This document shows positions 37,526 through 49,137 of a stretch of DNA of 64,000 bases, piece by piece. Within the stretch, counting starts at the first letter, position 1. Each line of letters opens with the position of its first letter. The notes beneath the pieces were generated by a model, which was given only the letters and a program-made list of their open reading frames with translations, was not told the origin of the DNA and did not search any database. The stretch is from assembly GCA_029204225.1 (NCBI GenBank), contig CM055102.1:21491894-21555893 (forward strand), given 5' to 3'. Made by a program: the position numbers and the translations under genes. Source of the stretch: Diphasiastrum complanatum. Lineage: Eukaryota; Streptophyta; Lycopodiopsida; Lycopodiales; Lycopodiaceae.

Positions 37526-38305
37526 GTAGTATAGACTGAGAACAAAGATTTCTTGGTAAAATAGCTTCAAACTTGATGGAGATGGAGCATAAGCCTCCGG
37601 CAATTTACATGTCTGATAGCTTGATGGGAAGGTAAAAAGGAATGCTAATAATGTTGTAAAAATTTTCAGCATGATCTCCTTATGGATTGGGAGCAATCCA
37701 TCTCCCAAAAACCACAAAAATAAGCTATTGTTTGGTCTTTTATGACCTTCTACAAGCCCAATTCATGGAATTCTTGGCTCTAACTTCAGGGACAACTTCA
37801 AAAGACTTTGGTTCAATTCTTTACAAGCTCTACATGGTATTTTACAGCCACCTACTATCCAACTACTATCCTACCTGATATGCTACAGGATCGTGGGTGA
37901 TTTTCTCATCACGATGTTGGATCTAGTATGCATTTGCTTTGATTGGGTTGACATGATGAATACAGTGGTGAGATAGGTTTCGCACGTGAAGCCTATGTGC
38001 TGATCAAATCGGAGTTGGCAATGTCAACAATGGGAAAGTTGAGCCTACATGGGATGTGGGAGAGGCAAATTATTATCAGTATCTTTGGGAGATGGGTGAT
38101 CTACTTAGGTATAGCCTATGGTGAGGTTTGTGTACATTCATTTGTTGAGTCCTTGGTAGACTCTTGTGCTGGGAGCATGGGGAATGAATGGGGATCAGCT
38201 TTAGGAGTTATTGGACAAGATGTCAGGGCAAAGTGGCTTGAGCATGGATCCAATTTGTGGCTCCAACATCCAAGCATGAATAGTGATCTGCAATTTTTCC
38301 TTTTC
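37526..38305. repeat. Junction zone: 105-bp duplicate and R2e fragment
   Basis: 37757-37862 reappears reversed at 52791-52893. 37870-38230 is the reverse of 26820-27130 in R2a (shared CGCACGTGAAGCC(T)ATGTGC). 38240-38290 matches the 3'-most exon-like piece of the PHD fragments. 37526-37756 is unassigned. Confidence 0.55.
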
Positions 38306-39560
38306 ACTTGCAAATAACCCATCTCTTATGGTTTATCATGCATAATGGCCCACACACTTTTCTAATTTATCAGGCTCTTCCATGCATAAAATAACAATCT
38401 CTCAGAAAAATGAGTGCTCTATCTTTTGTATTTATACTTTCAAGTTCTTGCAGATAGTTTCCTTGCCGATTGCAAAATAATTCGAACACACATTTAAGTT
38501 CACATTGGTCACATTCAAACATTGTCACTTTACTGCAACCAACATCACCAACAATTTCACCCATGCTATAGATCATAGCACAAATACAACTTGGGCAAAC
38601 GTACCAATTGCCTTCCGGAACTTCCTATACAATTATGCACAAGATTTATGCAGTGATTTTTCAAAAGAGTAAAAACACATGTACATTCTACACATTATAT
38701 TGAGGTGTCCTATTTGGAGCATTTCTATCTTTGAAGATATTCCAAGACTACAAACATTGTTCTGAAGTCAGAGAAGTTGCAGAGCGTTATGCAGTCTTTT
38801 GCTTGTATAATGTTGTATTTCTTCCATTTTGTAATACTTAAGATGGGAAAGGATTATGATATTGTTATGATCTGTATAAAAGCACATACATGTCTATAAG
38901 CAAAAAGCTGCAATATGCAGACAAACTATAGTACCTTCAGATGAAGACATGCTGGGTGAAATAATGCTGGACATAGTTCACAACCGATCATTTCTCCCTC
39001 TTCGTTACAAATACCACCAACTGCATCATTATTATCTGGAGGACTTTCAGTAGTTAATTTCTCGTTATATGTCCTGTTTTTAGGAATCGCTTGGCACACT
39101 GCGGAAACATGAAAAGAATCGACAACTTTGCATGTATTAAAGCCCATTCTCTTCTCATTGTCATGAGGTGTCTTTTCTAGAGATACATTTTCATCTTCTA
39201 CGCCTTCGCAATGCACTATGACAGGGATCTCCCATCTTTGATAAACATGATTTCCTGCTGGCCGGTGAAGCTTGCTACCAACATGGGACTCAAATTTTGA
39301 GAGCTTCCATATTTTTGAGCAACAACTACAAATTTAGTCGACCTTCCTTCAAAACAATCTTGTCTTTTCTTCGAATGTATTGGGGACTATTTCATTCTCC
39401 TCAACGACTGCCATTGTTATGATCAATGCAAGTAAGTTAGATAATTTGTCATTGTTAACCACGGGTTCGTCTTCAGTACGCATCTTTTGCTTGCCTATTT
39501 TTATACAGGCATTCATTGTTGTACTAGACGTAGATGTTCTTGGCAAACTCTATTCGAAAT
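38306..39560 (-). pseudogene. IDM1-like TDBD/PHD-finger gene fragment, copy C2
   Basis: Minus strand. The TDBD part is at 39546-39240 (DKLSNLLALIITMAVVEE, broken reading NTFEEKTRL, then SKFESHVGSKLHRPA). C2 keeps the HVGS residues that C1 and C3 have lost, which makes it the closest to the IDM1 pattern SKFEIHAGSKL. PHD first half 39216-38926 has TCKVVDSF intact and CNEEGEMIGCELCPALFHPACL. The second half (38630-38370) has GNWYVCPSCIC and FECDQCELKCVFELFCN. The first zinc ligand is again Gly. No acetyltransferase domain follows. It is the least decayed PHD region of the set but still interrupted upstream. Confidence 0.75.
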
Positions 39561-40310
39561 AATCATGCAAGCTTTATGATGAATTGATGTTGAGTTGTTG
39601 GTAAGCTACCTCAGCTGGAAATTACTTGAGCACTGCAAGCTCAGTGAGCTTGCATGGTTAGAAAGAATTAGAAAGTGCTGCGACAGAAGGCGACTCACTA
39701 TATTATCACAGACTGTGTGATAATAACTATACAAAAGAATGCAAATTCACAATTAGAAAGAATTAGAAAGTGTTGCGACAGAAGGCGACTCACTATATTA
39801 TGACAGACTGTGCCATAATAACTATACAAACGAATGCAGATTCACAATTACCTGTTCTATAGGCTTTCAATGCATTGTCAGCACTGTACTTTTGGACCGC
39901 AATCTAATTTCTTCTACGACAACTCTAAGTTTAACAGGAGCACAAAACAAAGAGTATATCTGTGCAGCTTGTTCTTGTATCACTTGTTAATTGATTGCGT
40001 GTATAGTATTGGTGCGATACGGCCATCCCACCCAACCACTAGGGGATGCCGCGGGGGTGGGGTATTTGCAGTCGCAAAGGCCGGGGTTTGAATATATTGT
40101 AGCGCAGATCCACTACAACCGTGAATTTGCATTCGTTTGTACAGTTATTGCACAGTCTGTGAAAGTATAGTCAGTCGCCTTAATCTGTCGCAACACTTTC
40201 CAATTCTTTTTCTAATCATGCAAGCTCATTAATTTTCAGCTGAGGTAGCTTATAACCAACATCTCCACATCAATCCGTCATAAAACTTGCATGATTATTT
40301 GGAATAGAGT
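39561..40310. other. Head-to-head centre between PHD copies C2 and C3
   Basis: A longer version of the centre at 24.3-24.8 kb. It includes the GC-rich island (40020-40085: GGGGATGCCGCGGGGGTGGG), a 115-bp piece deleted there (39850-39965), and a tandem duplication. It separates two PHD fragments that diverge from it. Confidence 0.7.
39659..39848. repeat. 95-bp tandem duplication with stem-loop
   Basis: GAAAGAATTAGAAAGTG starts at 39661 and 39756. The first unit holds TATTATCACA-GACTG-TGTGATAATA, a perfect 10-bp stem with a 5-base loop (about 39700-39725). The centre at 24.7 kb has a single unit. Confidence 0.75.
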
Positions 40311-41640
40311 TTGCCAAGAACGTCTATGTCTAGTACAACGATGAATGCATGTATAAAAATAGGCAAGCGAAAGATGCGTACTAAAAATGAACCTGTGGTT
40401 AACAATGACAAATTATCTAACTTGCTTGCATTGATCATAAGTATGGCAGTCGTTCAGGAGAATAAAATAGTTGAATACGTTCGAAGAAGAGACAAGATTA
40501 TCTTGAAGGAAGGCCGCCTAACTAGAAATGGTATTATTTGTAGATACTTCTCAAAAATATGGCAGCTCTCAAAATTTGAGTCCAAGCTTCACCGTCCAGC
40601 AAAGAACATGTTTATCAAAGATGGGAGATCCCTGCCATGGTGCATTGCGAAGGCGAAGAAGATGAAAAACGTATCTCTAGAAAAGACACCTCATGACAAT
40701 GAGAAGAGAATGGACTCCAATACATGAAAAGTTGTCAATTCTTTTCATGTTTCCGTAGTGTGCCAAGAGATTCCTAAAAGCGATACATATAAGGAAAAAT
40801 TAACAATTGAAACTTCTCCAGATAATAATGATGCAGTTGGTGGTGTTTGTAATGAAGAGGGAGAAATGATCGGTTGTGAACTATGTCCCGCATTATTTCA
40901 CGTAGCATGTCTTCATCTGAAGGTACTATAGTTTGTCTTGATACTACAGTTTTCTGCTTATAGACATGTGCTTTTATATAGATCATAACAGGATCATAAT
41001 CTTTTCCGATCTTAAGTATTAAATAATGGCATAAACACCTTAAGCATTAAACAAGCAAAAAACTGCGTATAGCGCTCTGCAGCTTCTCTGACTGCCGAAC
41101 AATGTTTGCAGGCTTGGAATATCTTCAAAGATAGAAATGATCCAAGTAGGACACCTCAATTTAATGTGTAGAATGTGTTTTTACTCTTTTGAGGACCTTC
41201 TAATATGTAAGACAATTGAAAAATCAGTGTATTAACCTTGTGCATAATTGTACAGGAAGTTTCGAAAGGCAGTTGGTACATCTGCAAAGGTTGTGTTTGT
41301 GCTATGATCTATAGCATGGGTCGAAATGGAGGTGGTCATGTTGGCGGTAGTCAAGCAACAATGTTTGAATGTGACCAACATGAACTTAAATATGTGTTCG
41401 AAATATTTTGCAATCGACAAGGAAACTATATGCAACAAGTTAAAAGTATAAATACCAAAAGATAGAGCACTCATTTTTCTAAGAGATTGTTATTTTATGC
41501 ATGGAAGAGATTGATAATTAGGAAAGTTTGTGGGCCATTATTCATAATAAAAGATAAGAGATGGGTTATTTGCAAGTAAAAAATAAACTTTGCAGATCAT
41601 TATTCGTGCTTGAATGTTGGAGCCATAAATTCTCTGTTTC
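40311..41640 (+). pseudogene. IDM1-like TDBD/PHD-finger gene fragment, copy C3
   Basis: Plus strand, inverted twin of C1. 40311-40727 gives the TDBD-like domain (4 of 138 residues differ from C1) and ends at the same TGA, where C2 has a Cys codon. The frame then continues through PHD half 1 (to about 40923, CNEEGEMIGCELCPALFH), a GT donor (GTACTATAG), an intron, and an acceptor TACAG at about 41260. PHD half 2 follows (GSWYICKGCVCAMIYSMG to about 41460). A further exon-like piece (41610-41640, HKFSVSSGDSW) resembles the segment after the PHD finger in IDM1-type proteins. No acetyltransferase domain is seen. Pseudogene, but with recognisable splice sites. Confidence 0.75.
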
Positions 41641-42979
41641 ATCAGGAGACTCATGGGTCCAACAAGTTTTGTGAGAAACAATGTGCACTTATTTTGTCCA
41701 CTTATTTTCTTTACGAATAATTTGATGTTTTGTGAATTCTTGCCTTGATGATCATCTCTCTTTCCTTGAAGCTTTCTGATAAAGAATTGTCTCTTTCTTG
41801 AAAATAAATGTCCTTATATCCTTCTTCCAACTCTTTTGACTCTTGCTTCTTCAAATTTTTGTATTGTTTTGCAATTTAAGATTAATTTCCAATTTTGACT
41901 AGACACATACAATTATTCAGCACAAAGAATGTTGCTCTTTGTAACAATTATGATTATAGTGAAGAAAGCTATGATAATTTTTTTTTTATTGGCTTTTGGT
42001 TGCAAAATTAAGAATAAATAACTCTCCCATGCCATGACATAAAACTTGACGGTATGGACTAGCTACAATGAGATTTAGGAGTTAAAATTTTGATAGGATT
42101 TAGTGCAGTATGTAGATCACATCAATCAATCACCATAGCCACTCCTCACATTGATGGAAAAGCAAAAGTTAAGTTTATTACAAAAGATATCTAAACATAT
42201 AAAAAACACCCCAACTGCATGAAAGGATATGTGTCTTAAAATTGGCCTTATACCTGCCAAACTAGAATAAGGTCCAATATGGCCTACATAACTGACAAAC
42301 CCAACACATGCCCTCAAGTATAGCATAATGAAACCAAAATCCACTATACAGGCTAATTTCCTACCAATGTGGCTACTCGGCTAACCCAAGCAGCCAGCTA
42401 CAAGACAAGAGCCCGACTGATAATATGTCAATTGGCCGATCAAGTTCCGAAGACAACTAAATACAATAAAACTGATTAACCATACATTTATTACAATATC
42501 ACATTTGAAGCTTATACAACTGAATTAGATTGAACATGTTTTTCAAGTCTCTCCTTTAAGCTCAAATGTGATAGAAGTAAAGCGATTTAAATTGTAGCAA
42601 CATATGGAATGTCCAAAAAATGTTATGCATATTCTTGCTACTTTGTACTTGACTCACACTCAAGTACATCAACAAACCACCAGGTTTGACCCACAAAGTA
42701 TCATGCAAACACAATGCTCAATTAGAGAGTCTATCACACTCTCGACCAACTGACTTGTCCCCATTCAACTTGCACACAAGACACAAAGTGGACCACATGA
42801 GCGACATGACTCAAACTAAGGAAATCCCACTTCCACCATGAGACTTGCATCCTCCATCTAGCTAGGTTGACATCCTATCAGACACTGACAAACACATACG
42901 TGTAAAGCTGACTTAAATGAGCGACTGAGGCTCACTCAGCCTGAGGAAATCTTACTACCACATAAGACTATACCCTCAC
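41641..42979. repeat. Repeat block R2b, left part (split by copia B)
   Basis: Same order as R2a: flank (41745-42090), the LTR-like piece on the minus strand starting TGTGTTGGG at about 42309 after TTGAGGGCA, then the non-coding internal part. It ends ...TATACCCTCAC at the copia B insertion and resumes at 49138. Confidence 0.65.
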
Positions 42980-43661
42980 TGTAAAAATTACAGCAAATAA
43001 GGATCCTAAAACACTTGAAATGATGAGGGAAACAATAGATTATGATTTCATTAGATTAGCACAAGTTGAACCATCAAAATCCATCAAAAATCTATGCTTG
43101 AACCTCACTAAATGGCCCAAATCCTTGAAGAAGGCTTCACACGTGTGAAAGTACGGCCTCCCACAGTCTGAGTACTGTACACCAGACCTACATTCAATCC
43201 TATAATCATTAGTAATCACAAGTACTCAAACAATTATGAACATAGAGAGCAATTGCACCATTATGAGAGAAAAATCATGAAATTGCTTGATTGATTTTGG
43301 TGAGATATCATCACCTATATATACATGATCCATCACGGTTTTGGGCAGGTATGAGTAGCCCTAAACCTATCCCTAATGATAATTTTGGTGGATCTTTCAT
43401 CCCTACCAAGTTAGGGTTGGAATCTTGGAGATCCCTCAACAATGCAAAAATTACCAAAAATAGCTCCTATTTTTTCTCCCTTGTATCTAAGCATAATTTG
43501 GACTCATTCCAAAGGTTCTAACACTTAGGTCTACTTGAGAACATCCTTATGAATGGAATCCTATGCTATTTGGCACGTGTGACAAGCCACATCATGACCA
43601 TCTAACTATTTACAAGTCATATGACCAAAACTAGTCAAGCTAGAATTGTGAATTTTTAACA
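42980..43661 (-). mobile_element. 3' LTR of copia B
   Basis: 682 bp. Termini on the minus strand are TGTTAAAAATTCAC and GTAATTTTTACA. It differs from the 5' LTR at about 43056 (T/A) and 43651-43655 (GAATTT/GAGTTT). Confidence 0.95.
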
Positions 43662-43675
43662 CTCCTCCTCACTAT

Positions 43676-46600
43676 CTAGCTTGGTTCAATCATTGCTTTA
43701 CTAATCACTCCAAGTGATGATCTGAACTTCATAAAAGGTGTCTTTTGAAGTGGTTTAGTAAGTAGATCAGCTACACATTCATTGCTTGGAACATGCTCCA
43801 AAGCAATCTCCTTGGCTTGCACCATTTCTCTCACAAAGTGATGGCATATCTCAATGTGCTTAGATCTTGCATGGAAGATTGGGTTAGATGCAAGGTGTTG
43901 GGCTGATATATTGTCATTGTAGATGATTGGTGCCTCCTCTGAATCCAGGATCTTTAGTTCCACCAATAATCTCTTGATCCAAAGTACCTCCTTTGTAGTG
44001 GTTGTCAAAGCTTTGTACTCGGCCTCGGTTGAAGATAGAGATATAGTTTCTTGCTTTTTTGAAAGCCATGAAACCACACCTTCTCCTATGAAAGTTGAAT
44101 ATGCACTTGTTGATTTCCTATCCCTCTTGTCTCCTGCAAAATCTGAATCACTAAATGCATGAAGGTTAATCACATCTCCGCTATATAGAATCCCAAAATC
44201 CAATGTACCCGAGATGTATCTTAGAATCCTCTTAGCCTTTTTCCAATGGATATTCAATGGCTTTTGCATGGATTGGCTCAACCTACATACACTAAAGCTA
44301 AGATCTGGTCTAGTTATAGTGATCCACATTAAGGAACCTATAAGTTGCCTAAACAAAGTGATGTCCATGAAGGATCTTTCATCATCTTCATTTGGCACTT
44401 TTACATCTTGCTCCATTGGTGTGTCAACACTTTTGCATACTTCCATCTTAAACTTCTTCAAAAGACTTTGAGCATAGTTTACTTGACTTATAAAGATAAA
44501 ATCAGACCCTCTAAGTACTTCTATGCCTAAGATGAAGTGAAGACACCCTAGATCTACCATCTTGAACTCTAAGGATAGATCTATCTTGATTTTTTCAATA
44601 CCATCAACACTATTTCCACTAATGATGATGTCATCTACATAAATGAGTAAAAGTACAATACCAACATCATCAAACTTAATGTAAAGAGTGGGATCATATT
44701 CACTTTGAACAAAAGAAAGTGAAATAAGATAGCAATGTAGTCTTGAATTCCAAGATCTCGAGGCTTGCTTCAAGCCATAGATGCTTCTTTGGAGATGGCA
44801 TACTTTGTTCTCCATTCCATGCTTGATGAACCCTTGTGGCTGCTCCATATAGATATCCTCTTCCAAAAAACCATTCAAGAAAGCATTAGAGACATCCATT
44901 TGACATAGAATCCATCCAAAATGTGATGCAAGTGCAATGATTAGTCTTATTGTGACCATCTTGGCCACGGGTGCAAAAGTTTCCTCATAGTCTATCCCTC
45001 TCTCTTGAGCATAACCTTTTGCAACTAATCTTGATTTATGTTTGTTAACACTCCCATTTGCATTAAACTTAAGCTTGAAGACCCACTTGCATCCTATTAC
45101 ATTCCTTTGAGGTCTCTCAACAAGCAACCAAGTTTCATTCTCAATCAAGGCATCATACTCATCCAACATAGCTTTATACCATTCTTTGGAGTTCAATGCA
45201 TCTTCAACATTAGACGGTTCTTCAAAACTAGATAAAGCATAAGAAGTGGATGAGATACCCTCAACTTGCTGTCCTTTGCCTTGATATGTGAGCCTTGATG
45301 GCTCCACTTTTGCCCTTGAAGATCTCCTTGGTGTGATAGATGGGTTTGGTGCTTGCTCCTCCATGAGCTCCTCCTCAAAACCAAGATCTTGCTCCTCGGC
45401 CATCTTCTTCTTGATTGTTGGAGCACTTGAGCCTTCTTCAAGCATATGCATATGATGTTCATCAAAGATGACATCCCTTGAAACAACAAATTTGTTCAAG
45501 GATGGGAGATAGACTTTGTAGCCCTTGCTTGAGCTTGCATATCCAAGCATGATCCCTCTTGTGGAAGATGGATCCTCCTTGGTTCTTGTTTCCAATGGCA
45601 CATGCACATAACATATACACCCAAAAACTTTCAAGTGATTAAGATTGGGTTTCTTTCCATACAACATCTCATAAGGAGTTTTGCCTTCAATTGCTTTGCA
45701 AGACACCCTATTCATCAAGTAGTTTGCACATACAAGAGACTCACCCCAAAAGGATTTGGGCAAACAAGCATCTAATCTTAAAGCCTTAGAACATTCACAT
45801 AATGTTCTATTCCTTCTTTCAGCAACTCCATTTTGTTGAGGAGTGTAAGGACAAGAAGTCTCTTTCTTGATCCCTTCCTCCTCACAAAAGGCCTTGAACT
45901 CATTGGAGATGAATTCTCCACCATTGTCACTTCTAAGAATCTTGATCCTATGATTATGATGCTTTTCCACAAACAACTTGAACTTTACAAAAGTATCAAA
46001 TACTTGAGACTTGAAGGAAAGTAAGAACACCCAACAATATCTTGAGTAGTCATCAATGAAGGTTAAAAACATGGATGAACCTCCATTAGATTTGGTGCTA
46101 GCAATGTGCACATCCGAGTGTATGAGTTCAAGAGGATGAGATGACTTTGTGATGGAGTTAGGAAACACCTTCTTATGTGCCTTGGATAAGGCACAAGCTT
46201 CACAAACCTTGTCTTCCTTCCCAATAGACCTTGGTAGGCCTAAAGCATACTCCTCCTTGATCATAGCCTCCATGGAACCCGAGTTGACATGTCCAAGTCT
46301 TTTGTGCCATAAAGTAAAGGTAGATATCTTGCTCTTCTCGGCCAACATGACAACATTAGTATCCACAAATGCATCCAGCTTATATAGTTTGCCAAGTCTA
46401 GTGCCCTTAGCCACTATCTTACCCTTCTTCTTGATGAAACATTCATTTGAAACAAAGTCAACATTGAAACCATTGTCTACCATTTGGCCAACACTTAGTA
46501 GATTCTTTGTTACTGTAGGAATGTACAAAACACCTTCTATGTTGATCTTTTTGGAAGATCCTAAGCAAAGGGGAATGCTACCAACTCCTTCAATCTTACA

Positions 46601-47644
46601 AGCTTCATCATTTGCTGTATAGATAGACTTTATAGGTCCATCATAAGATAAGAGAGAAGAGAAAAACTCCCTTTTACTAGTCATGTGTGAACTAGCACCC
46701 GAGTCAATCCACCAAGGATCTTCTCCTTTGAAGCTTGTTGAAGAAAATATGGACATCATGAGAGAGTCCTCATGTGAACTCTCCTCCTCCTCCTCTTTGC
46801 TCATGTTGGCTTGGCTTTGATCTTGCTTCCTCTTGAAGCATTCCGAGGCATAATGCCCCATCTTGCTACAATAGTAGCACTTCACCTTTGATTTGTCCTT
46901 CTTGACTTTGGTGGTTGACGGAGATGCCTTTGGGGGTCCTTCTTGATCCTCAAGCTTTGTAGACTTCTTGAATGTTGATCCTTTGCCTTTGGACTTGCCT
47001 TTGCCTTTGGTGAAGAGAGATTGGTCATCTTCACCTTGGATGGAAAGCCTATCCATCCTCTCTTGCATTTGGCTCCTTCTTGATTCCTTGGCCATGAGTG
47101 TGCCTTGGAGTTCTTCAAGTATGGGTAGCTTACCCATAATTGCATATCCCTGAACCAAATTGTCAAATTCAAAGCTTAGTCCATTCAATATGAGTTGAAC
47201 AAGCTCTTCATCCTTGATAGGGTCACCTATAAAGGCTAGCTCTTTGTTCAATTCCTTTACTCTTAGGACAAAAGTATGTGCACTCTCTCCTTTCTTTTGA
47301 TAGCTTCTATAGATTTGATTCTTCAAACCTAACATTCTAGTTTGGTTCTTGGATTCATAGACCTTTTGCAAAGTCTCCCAAGCATCTTGAGCTGAAGTGC
47401 AATCTCCTACCTCTCTTAAGAGTTCATTTGCAACATTCATTTTTATGCAATGTAGTGCAACATTGCACCTCTTGATGTATTTGGCTTTTTCTTGAGGATG
47501 AATAGGTTCACCCTCCTTACCATTTACAATTTCCATCAGATCTTGCATGATCATGATAGATTCCATTCTAACTTTCCATATGGAATAGTTAGTTTTGTTG
47601 AGCCTTTCATTAGTATCCAAAAGATATGCATTTATAGATGCCAT
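43676..47644 (-). CDS. Copia gag-pol polyprotein, copy B (1322 aa)
   Basis: Uninterrupted ORF with the same domain positions as copy A: zinc knuckle 256-269, protease D314, integrase D511/D573/E609, reverse transcriptase YVDD 1002-1005, RNase H C-terminal. It keeps the consensus residue at sites where A departs, including FIDDYSR and SNAFLNG. All cis elements are present (two LTRs, primer site, purine tract), so nothing visible prevents it from being autonomous. It inserted into the R2b repeat. Whether it is transcribed cannot be seen from sequence. Confidence 0.97.
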   Translation of the reverse strand: MASINAYLLDTNERLNKTNYSIWKVRMESIMIMQDLMEIVNGKEGEPIHPQEKAKYIKRCNVALHCIKMNVANELLREVGDCTSAQDAWETLQKVYESKNQTRMLGLKNQIYRSYQKKGESAHTFVLRVKELNKELAFIGDPIKDEELVQLILNGLSFEFDNLVQGYAIMGKLPILEELQGTLMAKESRRSQMQERMDRLSIQGEDDQSLFTKGKGKSKGKGSTFKKSTKLEDQEGPPKASPSTTKVKKDKSKVKCYYCSKMGHYASECFKRKQDQSQANMSKEEEEESSHEDSLMMSIFSSTSFKGEDPWWIDSGASSHMTSKREFFSSLLSYDGPIKSIYTANDEACKIEGVGSIPLCLGSSKKINIEGVLYIPTVTKNLLSVGQMVDNGFNVDFVSNECFIKKKGKIVAKGTRLGKLYKLDAFVDTNVVMLAEKSKISTFTLWHKRLGHVNSGSMEAMIKEEYALGLPRSIGKEDKVCEACALSKAHKKVFPNSITKSSHPLELIHSDVHIASTKSNGGSSMFLTFIDDYSRYCWVFLLSFKSQVFDTFVKFKLFVEKHHNHRIKILRSDNGGEFISNEFKAFCEEEGIKKETSCPYTPQQNGVAERRNRTLCECSKALRLDACLPKSFWGESLVCANYLMNRVSCKAIEGKTPYEMLYGKKPNLNHLKVFGCICYVHVPLETRTKEDPSSTRGIMLGYASSSKGYKVYLPSLNKFVVSRDVIFDEHHMHMLEEGSSAPTIKKKMAEEQDLGFEEELMEEQAPNPSITPRRSSRAKVEPSRLTYQGKGQQVEGISSTSYALSSFEEPSNVEDALNSKEWYKAMLDEYDALIENETWLLVERPQRNVIGCKWVFKLKFNANGSVNKHKSRLVAKGYAQERGIDYEETFAPVAKMVTIRLIIALASHFGWILCQMDVSNAFLNGFLEEDIYMEQPQGFIKHGMENKVCHLQRSIYGLKQASRSWNSRLHCYLISLSFVQSEYDPTLYIKFDDVGIVLLLIYVDDIIISGNSVDGIEKIKIDLSLEFKMVDLGCLHFILGIEVLRGSDFIFISQVNYAQSLLKKFKMEVCKSVDTPMEQDVKVPNEDDERSFMDITLFRQLIGSLMWITITRPDLSFSVCRLSQSMQKPLNIHWKKAKRILRYISGTLDFGILYSGDVINLHAFSDSDFAGDKRDRKSTSAYSTFIGEGVVSWLSKKQETISLSSTEAEYKALTTTTKEVLWIKRLLVELKILDSEEAPIIYNDNISAQHLASNPIFHARSKHIEICHHFVREMVQAKEIALEHVPSNECVADLLTKPLQKTPFMKFRSSLGVISKAMIEPS

Positions 47645-48455
47645 CTAGTCTCCTAATCAAGGACTTGACACAAATGAAGGTTACTTCTATTGATTTGATT
47701 GAAGGTCTACCTTATCCCACTTCTTAGGGACCTGAAAAGATCAGTAATAGACTTCCTATAAAGATCTAAGAATGATCTCTAACAAAATCAAATCATAGAA
47801 TACTAGAAACAATGCACTTGCTTGATTGAAGTAGACAATACTAGTAGAATTGCCCCTCTTTCTATAAAGAACATTAAAGCTTCCAAATGATCTGATCAAG
47901 AGTGAATTTCAGCAACCTAATATACTTCCAAAATCACTTGTAAAAGATCTAAATGGAACTTAATGAAGATGCAACACAATCTACTATCCAATCACAAGCA
48001 AAAAATGATCAAAATTGATGAAAAATTGATCTAATTTGGTGCATAAGTCAAGCAATGGTTGGACTGAACCTAAATCACTTTAGGAGGTGTCTACTACACC
48101 TTAGAACAGCCTTGAAGAGTCCCCAAAACTCTGATCTTCCCTCTCCTTGAATGCTAGAAATCCTTCTCTATGAAATCACCTCCAAAACTCGCTTAGAAAT
48201 CAATGCTTGGAGCAAGCAAAACTTGCTATCTTGGTAATGTGAATTGAATTCAACTTTGCCTCTGGTTTTAGACACCTAAACACCTGCAAATGAAGTCACA
48301 CAACACCAATCTCCAATGTATTTGACTCACTTTGAGTTCTAGAATCAATACTAGATGCTAAGATCCAATCTACACAAGATTTAGATCAAAAATTGTGATC
48401 AAATTGAATGAAAACCAAGGATTTAGCTCATTTCAGCCTTTAGGCTCTGATACCA

Positions 48456-49137
48456 TGTAAAAATTACAGCAAATAAGGATCCTAAAACACTTGAAATGAT
48501 GAGGGAAACAATAGATTATGATTTCATAAGATTAGCACAAGTTGAACCATCAAAATCCATCAAAAATCTATGCTTGAACCTCACTAAATGGCCCAAATCC
48601 TTGAAGAAGGCTTCACACGTGTGAAAGTACGGCCTCCCACAGTCTGAGTACTGTACACCAGACCTACATTCAATCCTATAATCATTAGTAATCACAAGTA
48701 CTCAAACAATTATGAACATAGAGAGCAATTGCACCATTATGAGAGAAAAATCATGAAATTGCTTGATTGATTTTGGTGAGATATCATCACCTATATATAC
48801 ATGATCCATCACGGTTTTGGGCAGGTATGAGTAGCCCTAAACCTATCCCTAATGATAATTTTGGTGGATCTTTCATCCCTACCAAGTTAGGGTTGGAATC
48901 TTGGAGATCCCTCAACAATGCAAAAATTACCAAAAATAGCTCCTATTTTTTCTCCCTTGTATCTAAGCATAATTTGGACTCATTCCAAAGGTTCTAACAC
49001 TTAGGTCTACTTGAGAACATCCTTATGAATGGAATCCTATGCTATTTGGCACGTGTGACAAGCCACATCATGACCATCTAACTATTTACAAGTCATATGA
49101 CCAAAACTAGTCAAGCTAGAATTGTGAGTTTTTAACA
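48456..49137 (-). mobile_element. 5' LTR of copia B
   Basis: 682 bp, followed on the minus strand by the primer site. Same TATA-like and CACGTG motifs as the copy A LTR. Confidence 0.95.

Larger units (their letters stand above)
42980..49137 (-). mobile_element. Complete young copia copy B (6158 bp) with CTCAC target duplication
   Basis: LTRs 48456-49137 (5') and 42980-43661 (3') are both 682 bp and differ at two positions by eye. The primer site TGGTATCAGAGCC (minus strand, 48455-48443) abuts the 5' LTR, and a GAGGAGGAG purine tract abuts the 3' LTR. CTCAC flanks both ends (42975-42979 and 49138-49142). An empty equivalent of the site is at about 54375 on the other strand. Confidence 0.97.
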
